Notes under the pieces: generated by a model | Told to the model about the DNA's origin: nothing | The model's input: only the letters and a program-made list of their open reading frames with translations | Databases searched by the model: none | Part shown: one piece after another, positions 23,175 through 34,562 of the stretch | Numbering within the stretch: position 1 is the stretch's first letter | How the letters are laid out: the number at the start of each line of letters is the position of its first letter | Assembly (NCBI RefSeq): GCF_000715075.1 | Contig: NC_134095.1 | Span: 48,722,806-48,786,805 of the forward strand | DNA length: 64,000 bases | Source: Nicotiana tabacum | Taxonomy: Eukaryota > Streptophyta > Magnoliopsida > Solanales > Solanaceae | Reading direction: 5' to 3' | Made by a program: the position numbers and the translations under genes

Positions 23175-23965
23175 CGTTATCCCGGCGGGCTCCTGACTTC
23201 ACCACACAAATACAACAACGAAAACTTTCTGCCCCAGTTTGAAAACTTTATTCTTCAGGCGGGCTCCTGACTTCGACTACTGAATTTTTAATACCTCCAT
23301 TCTTCAGGCGGGCTCCTGACCTCTGAAACTTGAACTATATGCCTCTGTTCTCCAGGCGGGCTCCTGACCTCCGAAACGTGAATTGCATGCCTCTATTCTT
23401 CAGGCGGGCTCCTGACTTCAAAATAGACAAAGAGATTGATTGAAAACTAGAATTGAATTATATCACCTATGTTCTCCAGGCGGGCTCCTGATTTCGACTA
23501 CTTAAAATATTTAACACCTCCATTTTCCAGGCGGGCTCCTGACTGTTGAACTTAAAATTGAAACTACTCCTCTATTATCCAGGCAGGCTCCTGATTGCTA
23601 AAATTAAATTGTATGTCTCTATTCTTCAGGCGGACTCCTGATTGCTAAAATTAAATTGTACGTCTCTATTCTCCAGGCGGACTCCTGATTTCAAGATAAA
23701 CAAAGAGATTGAGGGGAAGCTAAAAACTTGAATTGTATCACCTCCGTTCTTCAGGCGGGCTCCTGATTGCTTAAAATCTGAATGGTATGTCTCTATTTTC
23801 CAGGCGGACTCCTTATTTCTGAATTTGAAATTGAATGTATTCCTCTGTTATCCAGGCGGGCTCCTGATTGCACCAAACAATTATGCACCTAAGGTGTTAC
23901 TTCTCACTGCACCAAGGTATCTTACTCGGGTATATGAATTATGTCCTATTATCTAGGCAGGCCCT
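23175..23965 (-). repeat. Degenerate tandem array in Ogre-1 3' region
   Basis: About fourteen copies of a core CAGGCGGGCTCCTGA spaced 46-77 bp apart, with A/T-rich spacers. Same family as the regular 56 bp array of Ogre-2. Confidence 0.88.
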
Positions 23966-24913
23966 GACAACTTGCACTTATTCTAGTCATGCAAACTTTG
24001 CAACCAAATTCCATTCCCCTTATGCATTTCAAGATTATCTTGTATTTAATCAAACCGCACTTTGCGATCAAACTTGATTACCGCTTGTTTTTCCTTCTTG
24101 GAGAATTCCTTCTCAACGGCTGACTTTCTGCCCCTGTTACAATCAAAGAAAATTTTGTCAGTTTAAAACGGTGGTTAGTTGATGGCCTTCTTGCCGAAAA
24201 ATCCTTCCACTGCCTTGCTTTGTGTTAACTGCTTTCCACGCACTGTCCCTGAACCGCTTGACTCTCTGACCAACTTTTAAATTTCCCCCACATCCGGAGA
24301 CCTAAATGTTTTACACCCATGCTGTTATTTCATTTTCTGACCTTTTGTTTAAGTTTTTGCCTTTCCCACGACATTCCCCCGATCATTACAACGATGAAAC
24401 TTCCGTTAATTCCCTGTATTCCACCTGACATTAAGTTGTTTTTGACATGCTCTGAACACGTTGTGCTTTACAATTCTAGAAGCTGGTAGTGAGCTTTGAA
24501 GTCCTTTCTGTTTGCATTGACCAAGACTAGTACTAAAATATCTCAACTAGATAAAACCCTCAAAAGAAAATGAAATGCGATGATTTTTGAGTCAAGGATA
24601 AGAAGAAACCAAAACCAGATGGCTATTTTAAAAAGAGAAGGAAAAGAAACTTATCCGAGCGAGACAGCTGGTACCAATGGTTATGACATGCATTTTAAAT
24701 TGATCGGCCCAATTTGTCCAAATAACCGGCTTTCAATCGCCATACTTTGTTGCCCAGAACTTCCATCACTTGTTTGAATTACCCAGACCTTAACTTTGCT
24801 TTCCTGCGGTACCTCGAAGCATTTTTCCACCCACCGACCTTTTGCCCTTCAAACATTTTCCAACTCACTTTCGCCTCAAGGTGCCCGTGAGGGTTTTCAC
24901 CAATAAGACTCTC
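23966..24913 (-). other. Ogre-1 3' non-coding region
   Basis: No coding content seen. It contains short blocks shared with Ogre-2 (for example TCTGCCCCAGTTTGA and GCGGTGGTTGGTTG-like sequence) and, at the pol end, the first of two copies of a hairpin repeat (24881-24919, 24947-24986). Confidence 0.65.
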
Positions 24914-24986
24914 TCATTTATTTTCTCTCAGCTCCCGTCGTCTTACGGTGCCCGTGAAGCTTTTCACCAATAAGACTCTCTCATTT
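24881..24986 (-). repeat. Two direct copies of a 39-40 bp hairpin repeat
   Basis: Each copy holds GTGCCCGTGA ... TTCACCAATAAGACTCTC. The second copy forms a perfect GTGAA/TTCAC stem; the first forms GTGA/TCAC. Related copies lie in Ogre-2 at 50414-50451 and 50482-50521. Confidence 0.75.
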
Positions 24987-25041
24987 TTACCTTCGTTCTT
25001 TCTTGCTTGAACCAGAGTGTCGCCACTGATACGAATTACCG

Positions 25042-28000
25042 CTACCTGCTCGACCTGGCATTTCTTATGGGTATTACTGCCTCGGTACCATATACCAATG
25101 AGTAAGGAGTCGCCCCCACCGAGGTACGAACGGTGGTGCGATATCCTAACAATGCAAAAGGCAATTTCTCGTGCCACTGTCTAGATCCTTCAACCATCTT
25201 TCGGAGTATTTTCTTTATATTCTTATTGGCTGCTTCAACCGCACCATTTGCCTTGGGACGGTATGGAGTAGAATGCCTATGAGTAATCTTAAACTGCTCA
25301 CATGTCTCCTTCATCAAATGACTATTAAGATTAGCCCCATTATCTGTGATGATTACCTTTGGAATCCCAAACCGCCAGATGATATTTGAATGCACGAAGT
25401 CGACTACAACTTTCTTAGTCACAGACTTGAACGTCTTAGCTTCCACCCATTTGGTAAAATAGTCTATAGCTACCAGAATAAACCTGTGCCCATTTGACGC
25501 TGCTGGATCAATTGGTCCAATAACATCCATGCCCCACGCGACAAAAGGCCATGGTGTGGACATCGTATGTAATTCTGATGGTGGAGAATGAATCAAATCT
25601 CCATGCATTTGGCATTGATGACACTTACGCACAAAACTGATACAATCCCGCTCCATCGTGAGCCAATAATAACCCGCTCGGAGAATCTTTTTTGCTAGAA
25701 CATACCCACTCATATGCGGTCCACAAACTCCGGAATGTACCTCAGTCATGATAGTTGTGGCCTGCCTTGCATCTATACATCTCAACAACCCGAGATCTAG
25801 AGTTCTTTTGTACAACACTCCTCCACTAAGGAAAACCCCGCTTGCCAATCGCCGAATCGTTCTTTTCTGATCAACGGTGGCCTGTATCGGATATACTCCC
25901 GTTCTAATGTACTCTTTGATATCATGGAACCACGGCTCTCCATCAATTTCCTCTTCTATCACATTACAGTAAGCATGCTGATCACGGACTTGAATCTGTA
26001 ATGGGTCAACGTAAGCCTTATCTGGATGGTGCAACATTGACGCCAAAGTAGCCAAAGCGTCAGCAACTTCATTATGAATCCTTGGAATGTGCCTGAATTC
26101 TATGGCCTGAAAACACTGGCAAAGCTCATGCAGACACTGCCGATACGGTATAAGCTTCAAATCCCGTGTTTCCCATTCTCCTTGAATCTGGTGTACCAGT
26201 AAGTTCGAGTCACCCATGACCAAGACTTCTCGTACACCCATATCCACAGCTAACCTCAATCCCAAAATACACACCTCATATTCTGCCATGTTATTTGTAC
26301 AGTAGAAACGAAGCCGAGCTGTAACAGGGTAATGCTGACCTATTTCCGAAATAAGTACCGCTCCTATTCCCACGCCTTTCATATTTGCAGCCCCATCAAA
26401 GAAAAGTTTCCATCCCGACTTCTCAGCTTGTTCCAATTCATCAATGTGCATCACCTCTTCATCAGGGAAATATGTTTTCAAAGGCTCATAATCTTCATCG
26501 ACGGGGTTCTTAGCCAAATGATCGGCTAATGCCTGTGCTTTCATGGCAGTCCGTGTCACATAGATAATGTCGAACTCTGTAAGCAAGATCTGCCACTTTG
26601 CAAGCCTTCCTGTGGGCATGGGTTTCTGAAAAATATACTTCAATGGGTCCAAGCGAGATATAAGGTAAGTAGTGTAAGATGACAAATAATGTTTCAACTT
26701 CTGTGCCACCCAAGTTAGGGCGCAACATGTCCTTTCCAGATGAGTATACTTAACCTCGTAATATGTGAACTTCTTGCTGAGATAGTAGATAGCCTGCTCC
26801 TTTCTACCCGTAATATCGTGCTGCCCCAGTACACAGCCGAATGAACTGTCCACAACTGTCAGATATAGAATCAAAGGCCTCCCTGGTTCTGGCGGAACCA
26901 ACACGGGTGGGTTTGACAAGTACCCCTTTATCTTATCAAAAGCCTCCTGATATTCATCAGTCCATTTGACCGCGGCATCTTTCTTTAACAACTTGAAAAT
27001 TGGTTCACACGTTGCCGTGAGCTGAGCAATGAACCTACTGATATAGTTCAATCTTCCCAACAAACTCATCACCTCGGTTTTGTTTCTTGGAGGTGGAAAC
27101 TCCTGAATGGCTTTGATCTTCGACGGGTCTAATTCAATACCCCGCTGGCTGACTATAAACCCCAGCAACTTCCCAGATGGCACCCCAAAAGCACACTTTG
27201 CAGGATTGAGCTTAAGATTGTACCTGCGAAGCCTTTGAAAGAACTTTCTCAAATCTCTGACATGGTTGGATTGCTGTCTAGACTTCACAATCACATCATC
27301 CACGTATACCTCGATTTCCTTATGTATCATATCATGGAAGATGGTTGTCATGGCCCTCATATAAGTTGCCCCAGCATTTTTCAAACCAAATGGCATGACC
27401 CGATAACAATATGTTCCCCACGACGTGATGAATGCCGTCTTTTCTGCATCTCCCTCGTCCATTAGAATCTGCTGATAGCCCGCGTAACAATCCACAAAAG
27501 AGCCAATATCATGTTTGGCACAATTGTCAATCAGTATATGGATGTTGGGCAGTGGGAAATTATATTTTGGACTTGCCTTGTTAAGGTCTCGATAATCGAC
27601 GCACACCCTGGTCTTGCCATCTTTCTTCGGCACAGGTACGACATTGGCTAACCAAGTGGGGTACCGTGTAACCTGAATGACCTTTGCCTCAAACTGCTTG
27701 GTAATCTCTTCTTTGATCTTCACACTTATGTCCGTCTTGAACTTTCTCAACTTCTGCTTGACAAGGAGGAGTGCCGGATCAGTGGGTAATTTATGAACCA
27801 CCAAATCAGTGCTTAGACCTGGCATATCATCATATGACCATGCAAAAACATCTTTGTACTCATGCAACACTTTAATTATCTCCTCCTTGAGTTGTAGCTC
27901 CAGATGAACACTTATTTTAGTTTCCCGCACATTGTCTTGGTCCCCTAGATTAACTGCTTCTGTGTCGTTTAGGTTAGGTTTGGGTTTTTCTTCAAAATGA

Positions 28001-28162
28001 CTTAATTCTTTACTAATTTCCTCATAAGCTTCCTCATTGTTACAATCCACCCCATCATCACACTTGATTTCTTGTATTATTACTTTCGAGCTAGATTGGC
28101 TTTTAAAACTGGGCCGAAGATTCCTCATGCATGTCATATCATTGATATCAGCATAAAAAGAA
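25042..28162 (-). pseudogene. Ogre-1 pol exon 2: RT, RNase H, second RNase H, integrase
   Basis: One open frame of about 1,040 codons after the intron. Positions below count from 28215. RT has VDYRDLNKASPKYNFPLP and the YVDD active site at 304-307. A first RNase H lies at about 450-565 (D455, E494). A second, complete RNase H lies at about 601-730 with D607, E645, D669 and D719, the extra domain of the Tat clade. Integrase has H827, H834, C865 and C868, and catalytic D897, D958, E994 (35 residues between the last two). The frame ends abruptly after GTEAVIPIR with NARSSR, without the usual long integrase C-terminus, and runs into 3' non-coding sequence. So this is nearly intact but truncated. 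Confidence 0.94.
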
Positions 28163-28329
28163 CTGTACAAAAGAAAAGAAAATGGAAAGGGAATTAGGGA
28201 CGAAGAAAATTGCATTTCATTAAATGTAAAGATAACAAGGTTTTAACTCATCCAAACGGACGGAATATAGCAACTGGATAACAAACCCTGGAATAATCCA
28301 GGTGACAAAAGGAAAACAAAACCCACTAC
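28163..28329 (-). other. Ogre intron between protease and RT (predicted)
   Basis: On the sense strand the donor is GTAGTG at 28329 and the acceptor is a pyrimidine-rich TTTTGTACAG ending at 28163, giving 167 nt. Removing it joins codon TG|T in phase and fuses the upstream frame (ending RES) to SFYADINDMTC of the RT frame. Without splicing, TAG at 28328-28326 ends the upstream frame. Ogre elements are known for an intron at this place. Confidence 0.82.
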
Positions 28330-29994
28330 CACGACTCCCTCCGAATTGGAAGAGGAGTAGTTTCCCAATTGTTGATGTTAGCATGTGGTCCGATGTACTG
28401 TATATCTGCTCCGCTTGACCCTTCCCCGGCCTCAACCATGTTTACTTCGTCAAATACTCTCTCGAACACCTTATCCAAATTCCCCTCTGCCCCAATCAAT
28501 GAACCTGACATCTTTGCCAATGACTGTTTCTTGATACCCGGCCTGACGAAGGACCTGGACAAATGTGGAATAGGTTTAGGAAGAACCCAAGCTTTCTTTT
28601 TCAATTTATGAGCCCTTCTAACATCTGCCGTTGTTGGTTTGAAACCTAATCCGAAGGTGTCCAGATTTTTGGGAAGGGACACAGGTTGAACAATGCCCTG
28701 AAGTTCAGCCCCCAGACCTTTCCCTGGCATGAACCTGTTATTCAGCATTTTTGATACTACGATAACGGTCGCAGCTGCCACCCTGGGACATGGCATGCTT
28801 TTACCTTCGGGCACTCTGCTCACCGGGACCATGTCGAAGACCTGATAAACCCATGGTCCCTTATCATCTTCAGTTTCTATAAAGGGCACAATGGCATCAT
28901 TCATGGAGCATGTGGGATCTTCCCCATGTACACAATTTCTTGTTTGTCCCGCTCGAACTTGACCATTTGGTGCAGCGCGGAAGGCACGGCTTTGGCCGCA
29001 TGAATCCATGGTCGACCTAACAAAAGATTGTAGGATACTGCCGCATCTAACACTTGAAATTCCATAGTGAACTCGACTGGGCCAATAGTCAATTCGAGTA
29101 CAATATCCCCTACTGTGTTTGTTCCCCCTCCGTCGAACCCTCGAACACAAATGCTATTTTTGCGGATTCTATCCTCATCGATATTCAGCTTGTTCAATGT
29201 GGACAACGTGCAAATATTAGTGCTCGACCCGATATCAATCAGTGCCCGAGTAACCATTGAACCTTCACATTTGACCGTCAAATAGAGAGCTTTGTTGTGT
29301 TCTGTGCCTTCCACAGGCAATTCATCATCAGAAAATGCTACCCTGTTCACTTCAAAGATTTTGTTGGCAATTGTCTCCAAATGGTTCACTGGAATTTTGT
29401 CAAGCACATGAGCCTCATTCAATATCTTCATCAAAGCTCGGCAATGCTCATCAGAGTGAATCAATAATGACAACAACGAGATTTGGGCCGGTGTTTTTCT
29501 CAGTTGTTCAACAATGGAATAATCTTGTACTTTTATCTTTTTCAGAAACTCTTCTGCCTCTTCTTCCGTCATAGTTTTTTTGACTGGCACTGGATTGTCT
29601 TTAGCGCCCTTACCCTTTCTCAACTCTTCGGGAACGAAACAACGTCCCGACTGGGTCAGTCCTTGTGCTTCACAACTTTCTTCCTCAATTTCCTTTCCTT
29701 GTATGTCACCACTACCTTGTCATATCTCCACGGTACGGCTTTGCTATCAACCATGGGTAACTGGACTACCGGTTTTATGACAACCGGTTCTACGTAAGCT
29801 TCTTTCACAACCACCACGGGTGCAGATGATGACCCTGGTACTACTAACTTGACTGGCTCCGGCTTTTTTGCAGCCACGAATGGTCCCTTTCCCATTACCA
29901 ACACTGGCTTGTCTTTTATTGCTTTTAACTGAACCACTGGCCTTGCACTCACTGTCTTTTCTTTGGCTTTCGTAGAACGAATCACCATAACCAC
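28330..29994 (-). pseudogene. Ogre-1 protease and pre-intron linker
   Basis: A basic, Pro/Val-rich stretch (29994-29656) is followed in another frame (29623-28901) by the aspartic protease: ALIDIGSSTNICTL carries the Asp-x-Gly active site, and YNLLLGRPWIH the C-terminal motif. Near 28925 the frame shifts again into the linker (28900-28330), which contains a G-patch-like GKGLGAELQG stretch and FGLGFKPTTADVRRAH. Two single-base frameshifts (about 29650 and 28925) break the protein. The last codons lead into the predicted splice donor. Confidence 0.85.
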
Positions 29995-31906
29995 CTGCGA
30001 AGGTTTTCTAGGCTCTGCCCCTTATGTATCAGTTCGATCATGTTGGCCTCATAATGCGCTAGTAACAGATTTTGATTGATGTTCGGGGCCTTTGGAGCCT
30101 GTACTTCAATACGGCGATTATCAATGAGCTCTTGTATCGCGTTTTTCAACTTCCAACATTTTTCAGTATCATACCCCAGCATCTCTGAGCAATACTCGCA
30201 GCTAACAGAATGGTCCAGGTTTTTGGGAAGGGGGTTTGGTGCTTTGGATTCAATCGGGGTCAACATTCCCAACTGTTTCAATCTATGGAAGAGAGCAGTG
30301 TAAGATTCTCCCAACGGAGTAAATGTTTTTCTGTTTGGGGCCTTCTCACTTCTAAAAGCTTGGTTTGGGTGGAAGCTGGTTCCTGGTATGTTTGCCCTGG
30401 GAGGTGGATAGGTGTTTTGTGGGGGTGGATGCGTGTTTTGGGGATTCGGTGTATGCCATTGCGAGTGCACCGGGGGCTGAGTGTAGGTCTGGGCATGGTG
30501 GATAGAAAAGTGTGGTTCTGGTGGTGGATAATAGTGTTGCGGTGGGCCATATGGGGTATATTGGTAGTTTGGGTGGTGGGGCCTGGGTTGGTTGTAATAG
30601 AGTGGAGGGTTATTGGGCCTGGACCAAGCACTAGCTTCAACTATAGCAACTTCTTCTTTCTTCTTCTTTCCAAGCACACCACCAGTACCGCTTTGGATGG
30701 CCTGGGTGGTTGCTTTCAACGCCGAGTAGCTCAAGATCTTGTTAGATTTTAATCCTTCTTCAATCATGGCTCCCATCTTTACCACTTCATTAAACGACTT
30801 TCCGACAGACGTCACTAGATGACCAAAATAAGTAGGTTCCAATGTTTGCAAGAAGTAATCTACCATCTCACTCTCCCTCATGGGAGGATCAACCCTTGCA
30901 GCTTGTTCCCTCCAGCAGAAACCAAACTCTCTAAAACTTTCCCCAGGCTTCTTTTCCAGTTTTAACAATGACAAACGGTCGGGGACTATCTCAAGGTTAT
31001 ATTGAAAATGGCCAATGAATGCTTGTGCCAAATCATCCCATGTATACCATCGGCCGGGGTCCTGTCTCGTGTACCATTCTAGCGCTGACCCGCTCAAGCT
31101 TTGATCGAAATATGCTATCAACAATTCATCCTTTCCCCCAACACCTCTCATTTTGCTACAAAAGCCACGCAGATGGGCTACTGGGTCACCGTGCCCCTCA
31201 TACAAGTCGAACTTCGGCATTTTAAACCCCGCAGGAAACTGAACATCAGGGAAAGGGCACAAATCTTTGTATGTGACGCTGATTTGGTTACCTAAACCGT
31301 GCATGTTCCTGAAGGATTGCTCCAGGCTTTTGACTTTACGAATCACTTCCTCCTGTTCTGTATTCTTAACCGGTTTCTCAACCTCTCCCGGGATTTCAAA
31401 ATGGAGAGAATAGGTATATGGCTCAAGCGCTTTGAAAGTGGGTGTTCGGGAGGGTAATATTGGGTGTCATGAGCTTGGAATAGCGGCTCACTGGACGATC
31501 TATGTAGTGGGGCTGGGGGAGGTGCCACAAAGACGGGAACCATGGGTGGTGGAGGGTTCTGTTTAGGGGGTGGGGCTGGGGGAGCGTATGAAGTGGTACC
31601 ATAACCCTGGGCGTGATAGGGGAAAGCTGAGGATGCATGGGGGGTGGTGGGCTCCTGAGCTTGGGCCAAGGGTGGGATGTAAGATGGATTAGCAGGATAT
31701 AGTGGTGCCGGATGTCCCTGAGACCATGCCCGATGCATTTCCGCCATTTGTGCTTTTAATTTCCTCATCTCTTCTTTCATAGCACCCACATCTGTTACCT
31801 CAACCTCATTCGACGGGTCTACGATGCTGATTTTCGAATCCTGCCCTGTCATTTTTACTTGATCTTTCGACCGGGTATTGTATGGGTGAGTTGCCAGAAT
31901 TGCCAA
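29982..31906 (-). pseudogene. Ogre-1 gag
   Basis: The N-terminal part (31906-31343) opens near HPYNTRSKDQVKM with no clear first ATG and has a Pro-rich stretch. It then shifts frame near 31360-31390. The C-terminal frame (31346-29982) holds the capsid (PKFDLYEGHGDPVAHLRGF, FDQSLSGSALEWY, WDDLAQAFIGHFQYN, ETLEPTYFGHL-like), a Pro/Tyr/His-rich stretch and a knuckle-like CEYCSEMLGYDTEKC before WKLKNAIQELID. It overlaps the next frame by 13 bases at 29982-29994. In live elements gag makes the particle. Confidence 0.9.
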
Positions 31907-32508
31907 TCAACTAACCACCTGCCTGGACTCACACATTTAGACAAACACTTTGTAAGTGATTAAGCCTTAACAGATTTAACAACCGCACGTTGGCATGAAT
32001 GCACTTATACAGTTAATCATTTCTATTATGCGTTTGCTCGATTGCATGCATCATCCAGGCACTTCGTTCCTTGTTTCTTTTTTCCCTTCTTTCAAATTTC
32101 TTCACCTCATCCCTCTCTTGTGCCTTTTCTTTCTCTTTCTGTTTTTCCGCTCTTTTCTTTCTTTCTCTCTTTCTCGGTTTTCCTTCTATTTTCCTATTTT
32201 TCTCCTTTCTATTTTTCTTACAATTATGGTCGAATCTTATGAAGATTGCCTACGTATCGTGACCCCGCACGAATCAGACCAAGCGTAGTTCATGAAAATA
32301 AATGCAAAAAATAAAGGGTGGCAATAAAATTTTCAACTTTCATTACTAAAACAAACTCTTACAAACTCAACACTTTTTTTGGAAAGAAACTAACATACGC
32401 CTCTTAAAAGAAAACCATAGACTCTAAGACTGCAAACATACTTGACCTGGAGAGATAACGGACATACAAAAGACTAACTCAAAATGGTAAAAAAAAATCA
32501 GACACGGA
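31907..32508 (-). other. Ogre-1 spacer between ORF1 and gag
   Basis: About 600 bases, non-coding, with a T/C-rich tract at 32068-32230 and structured motif copy B (32233-32291). Three overlapping open frames here are Phe/Ser-rich low-complexity artefacts. Confidence 0.75.
32233..32291 (-). ncRNA. Structured motif copy B (between ORF1 and gag)
   Basis: Outer CTACG 32250-32254 with CGTAG 32284-32288; inner TCGTG 32257-32261 with CACGA 32268-32272; side hairpin AATCTT 32233-32238 with AAGATT 32242-32247. Confidence 0.65.
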
Positions 32509-34562
32509 CTATGCATACTCTAGTGCTTCAAACTTAGGTGTCCGCGGGGCGTCGTTCGGCCTCGTCGCGGGCCTAGGATCCAAATCCCTTTCAAGCTGCT
32601 CTAACTCATTCATGGTTTGATTTACATAGATCATCACTGCTGAGACGAAAGTAGTATGGGTCATGTCTTCACAAACCCGGCATCTCCTGAAAATAGCATG
32701 AGCAATGGCTCTAATCCTGTCTCTTGTTTGCTTCTTTTCTATGAGCAGGTGTCTTATCTGATCGCTGCACGTTTTTAAAGCTCGAGAGTCTTGCAGGTGT
32801 TGGTCTTGCAGCCGCTGAACCTCTAACTCCATTTGGGCCAACAAGTCGTAACAATGTCCACTTTCAATTTCAAAATCTCTAGCATGCCTAACCGCTTTAC
32901 CCTCAAGGGCAACCACTTTTCTCTTTAAATTGGCAACAATTTTCTCATGGTCCCTTTTCAACTGATTCAAGTATTAGCGATGCTCCTCTGTTCTTGTAGC
33001 CCATTGTGCTTTAAGTTCTGCCATGACATTCTCAGATTTTTCTAATTCATCCCGCCATTCCCTGACTTCATTTTCCAATCTTTTTATCAATTGCTCATCA
33101 GATCGGCTCCTCGATTGCTTATCGATGGTTATCTTCAACTGTCGGATTTGGGCCTTAAGTGCTTCATTTTCTCGAGCCAGTCTATTCTTTTTACCTTGAT
33201 CCGTGGCAACCTATACACTGTTCTCGAATTTCAGACTCTCAACTTGCTGCTTTAGTTTACCAATCTCAACTCGATAGCCTTATTCCTTTGCTAACCAGTC
33301 CCATTGCTTTTGGGACGACTTGGCGAAATCTTCGAGATGAGGTCTTTTAGCCGGTCTCCCACATGCCACATCACCTCTTAACCAATCGTGATACCCTGGG
33401 GCAACTTCCCCTTTGACCCTATCCGACACACAAGTGTTTTCCATCAGATGTTGACACTCACTCCAGATTTGGCGAACCTCTTCCTCGGGGAACCGACCGT
33501 CAGGACTAATTTCGACCACCTGGGTACTCAAATCTTCATATCTCGGTACTACTTGATATCTCCCGAGTTGCCTCAGAACCCGATATGGTGCATAGGGCTG
33601 GATGTTTTTGAGTCCCATCAGCAGAAAGTGCGGCCGGGCTGCTGGCATATATACGACTTCTTCGACAGGCAACCATCCAAGCACCCACTGTATCTGGCTG
33701 GCATTGAGGTTCCGAAATAATAATGCCCAGGCCGTGACTCCTTCGGGTAGACTAGCCCCTTTGATTCTTGTGTAAAATTCACCTATACAAGTTTTCTCAA
33801 CCGAACCATAACTCAATAACTGAGACCGAGGGCACAGATGCTCAGTCATCCACATTTGTAACAGCAGGTTACATCCCTCAAAAAATTTGCCCTCAGCTTT
33901 GCACGCAGTGAGAGCTCGGAAGATATCAGCCACGGTCATAGGTGCTAAAGTGCTTTTCCCCATGGTTTGCAAGGTACTGACGACTCCTGCTACTTTCAAA
34001 TCGATATTACCATCTTTCCTTGGGAATATTATGAGGCCCAAAAAGGCTATCATAAATGCCACCCGCCTGTGTTCCTCTCATTTTTGTTGGCTATTTTTAC
34101 TGCATAGCTTAAAAGCTGGATTGTTGAACCCACCCACATGGCCATATCTATCATACATGAAGCAGAAACTGCAGAAACTCTTTGCAAAATCTGGATGATG
34201 AACTGTTCGGGGTATTTTCAAGGAATCCAAGAACCGGTGTACGGTAATGGCCCTAGGAGCAATCAAGTATTTAAACCTCAATGGAGCTTGATCACTTCCA
34301 ATATACCCCGCTATTTCTTCCAATGTCGGGGTGAGCTCAAAGTCTGAGAAATGAAATTATGTGTCGAATCCCAATGGGCGACCAATGCCCTGATAATATC
34401 CCCCCGAGGCTGAATGTTTAATAAATCCGAAAGGTCTTTCAAATATTTTTTCACTTCGTCTTGCCCTTCTTTGTCTAAATCATTCCACCATAATTGCAGC
34501 TCAAAAAGGATTTTGGTCATTATTGAAAAGGGCTCATTTACCGTCGTGCTCATCCTGCACAT
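32509..34562 (-). pseudogene. Ogre-1 ORF1 (extra ORF upstream of gag)
   Basis: The first ATG is at 34562 (MCRMSTTVNEPF). A shift near 34345 moves to a frame that encodes PTLEEIAGYIG, FLDSLKIPR and a globular part (33, about 34062-33280) with LLLQMWMTEHLCPRSQLLSYG, QWVLGWLPVEEVVYM and YAPYRVLRQLGRYQVVP. A stop at 33280 (DWLAKE*) and another near 32972 interrupt a long coiled-coil-like tail rich in Lys, Glu and Leu, ending LERDLDPRP at 32509. It resembles the uncharacterised plant domain of Ogre ORF1 proteins (possibly DUF7745). Function unknown; it is distinctive of the Ogre group. Confidence 0.83.

Noticed and set aside
32042..32288. Three overlapping Phe/Ser-rich frames
   Set aside because: Low-complexity T/C-rich tract in the Ogre-1 spacer; no domain, wrong strand.
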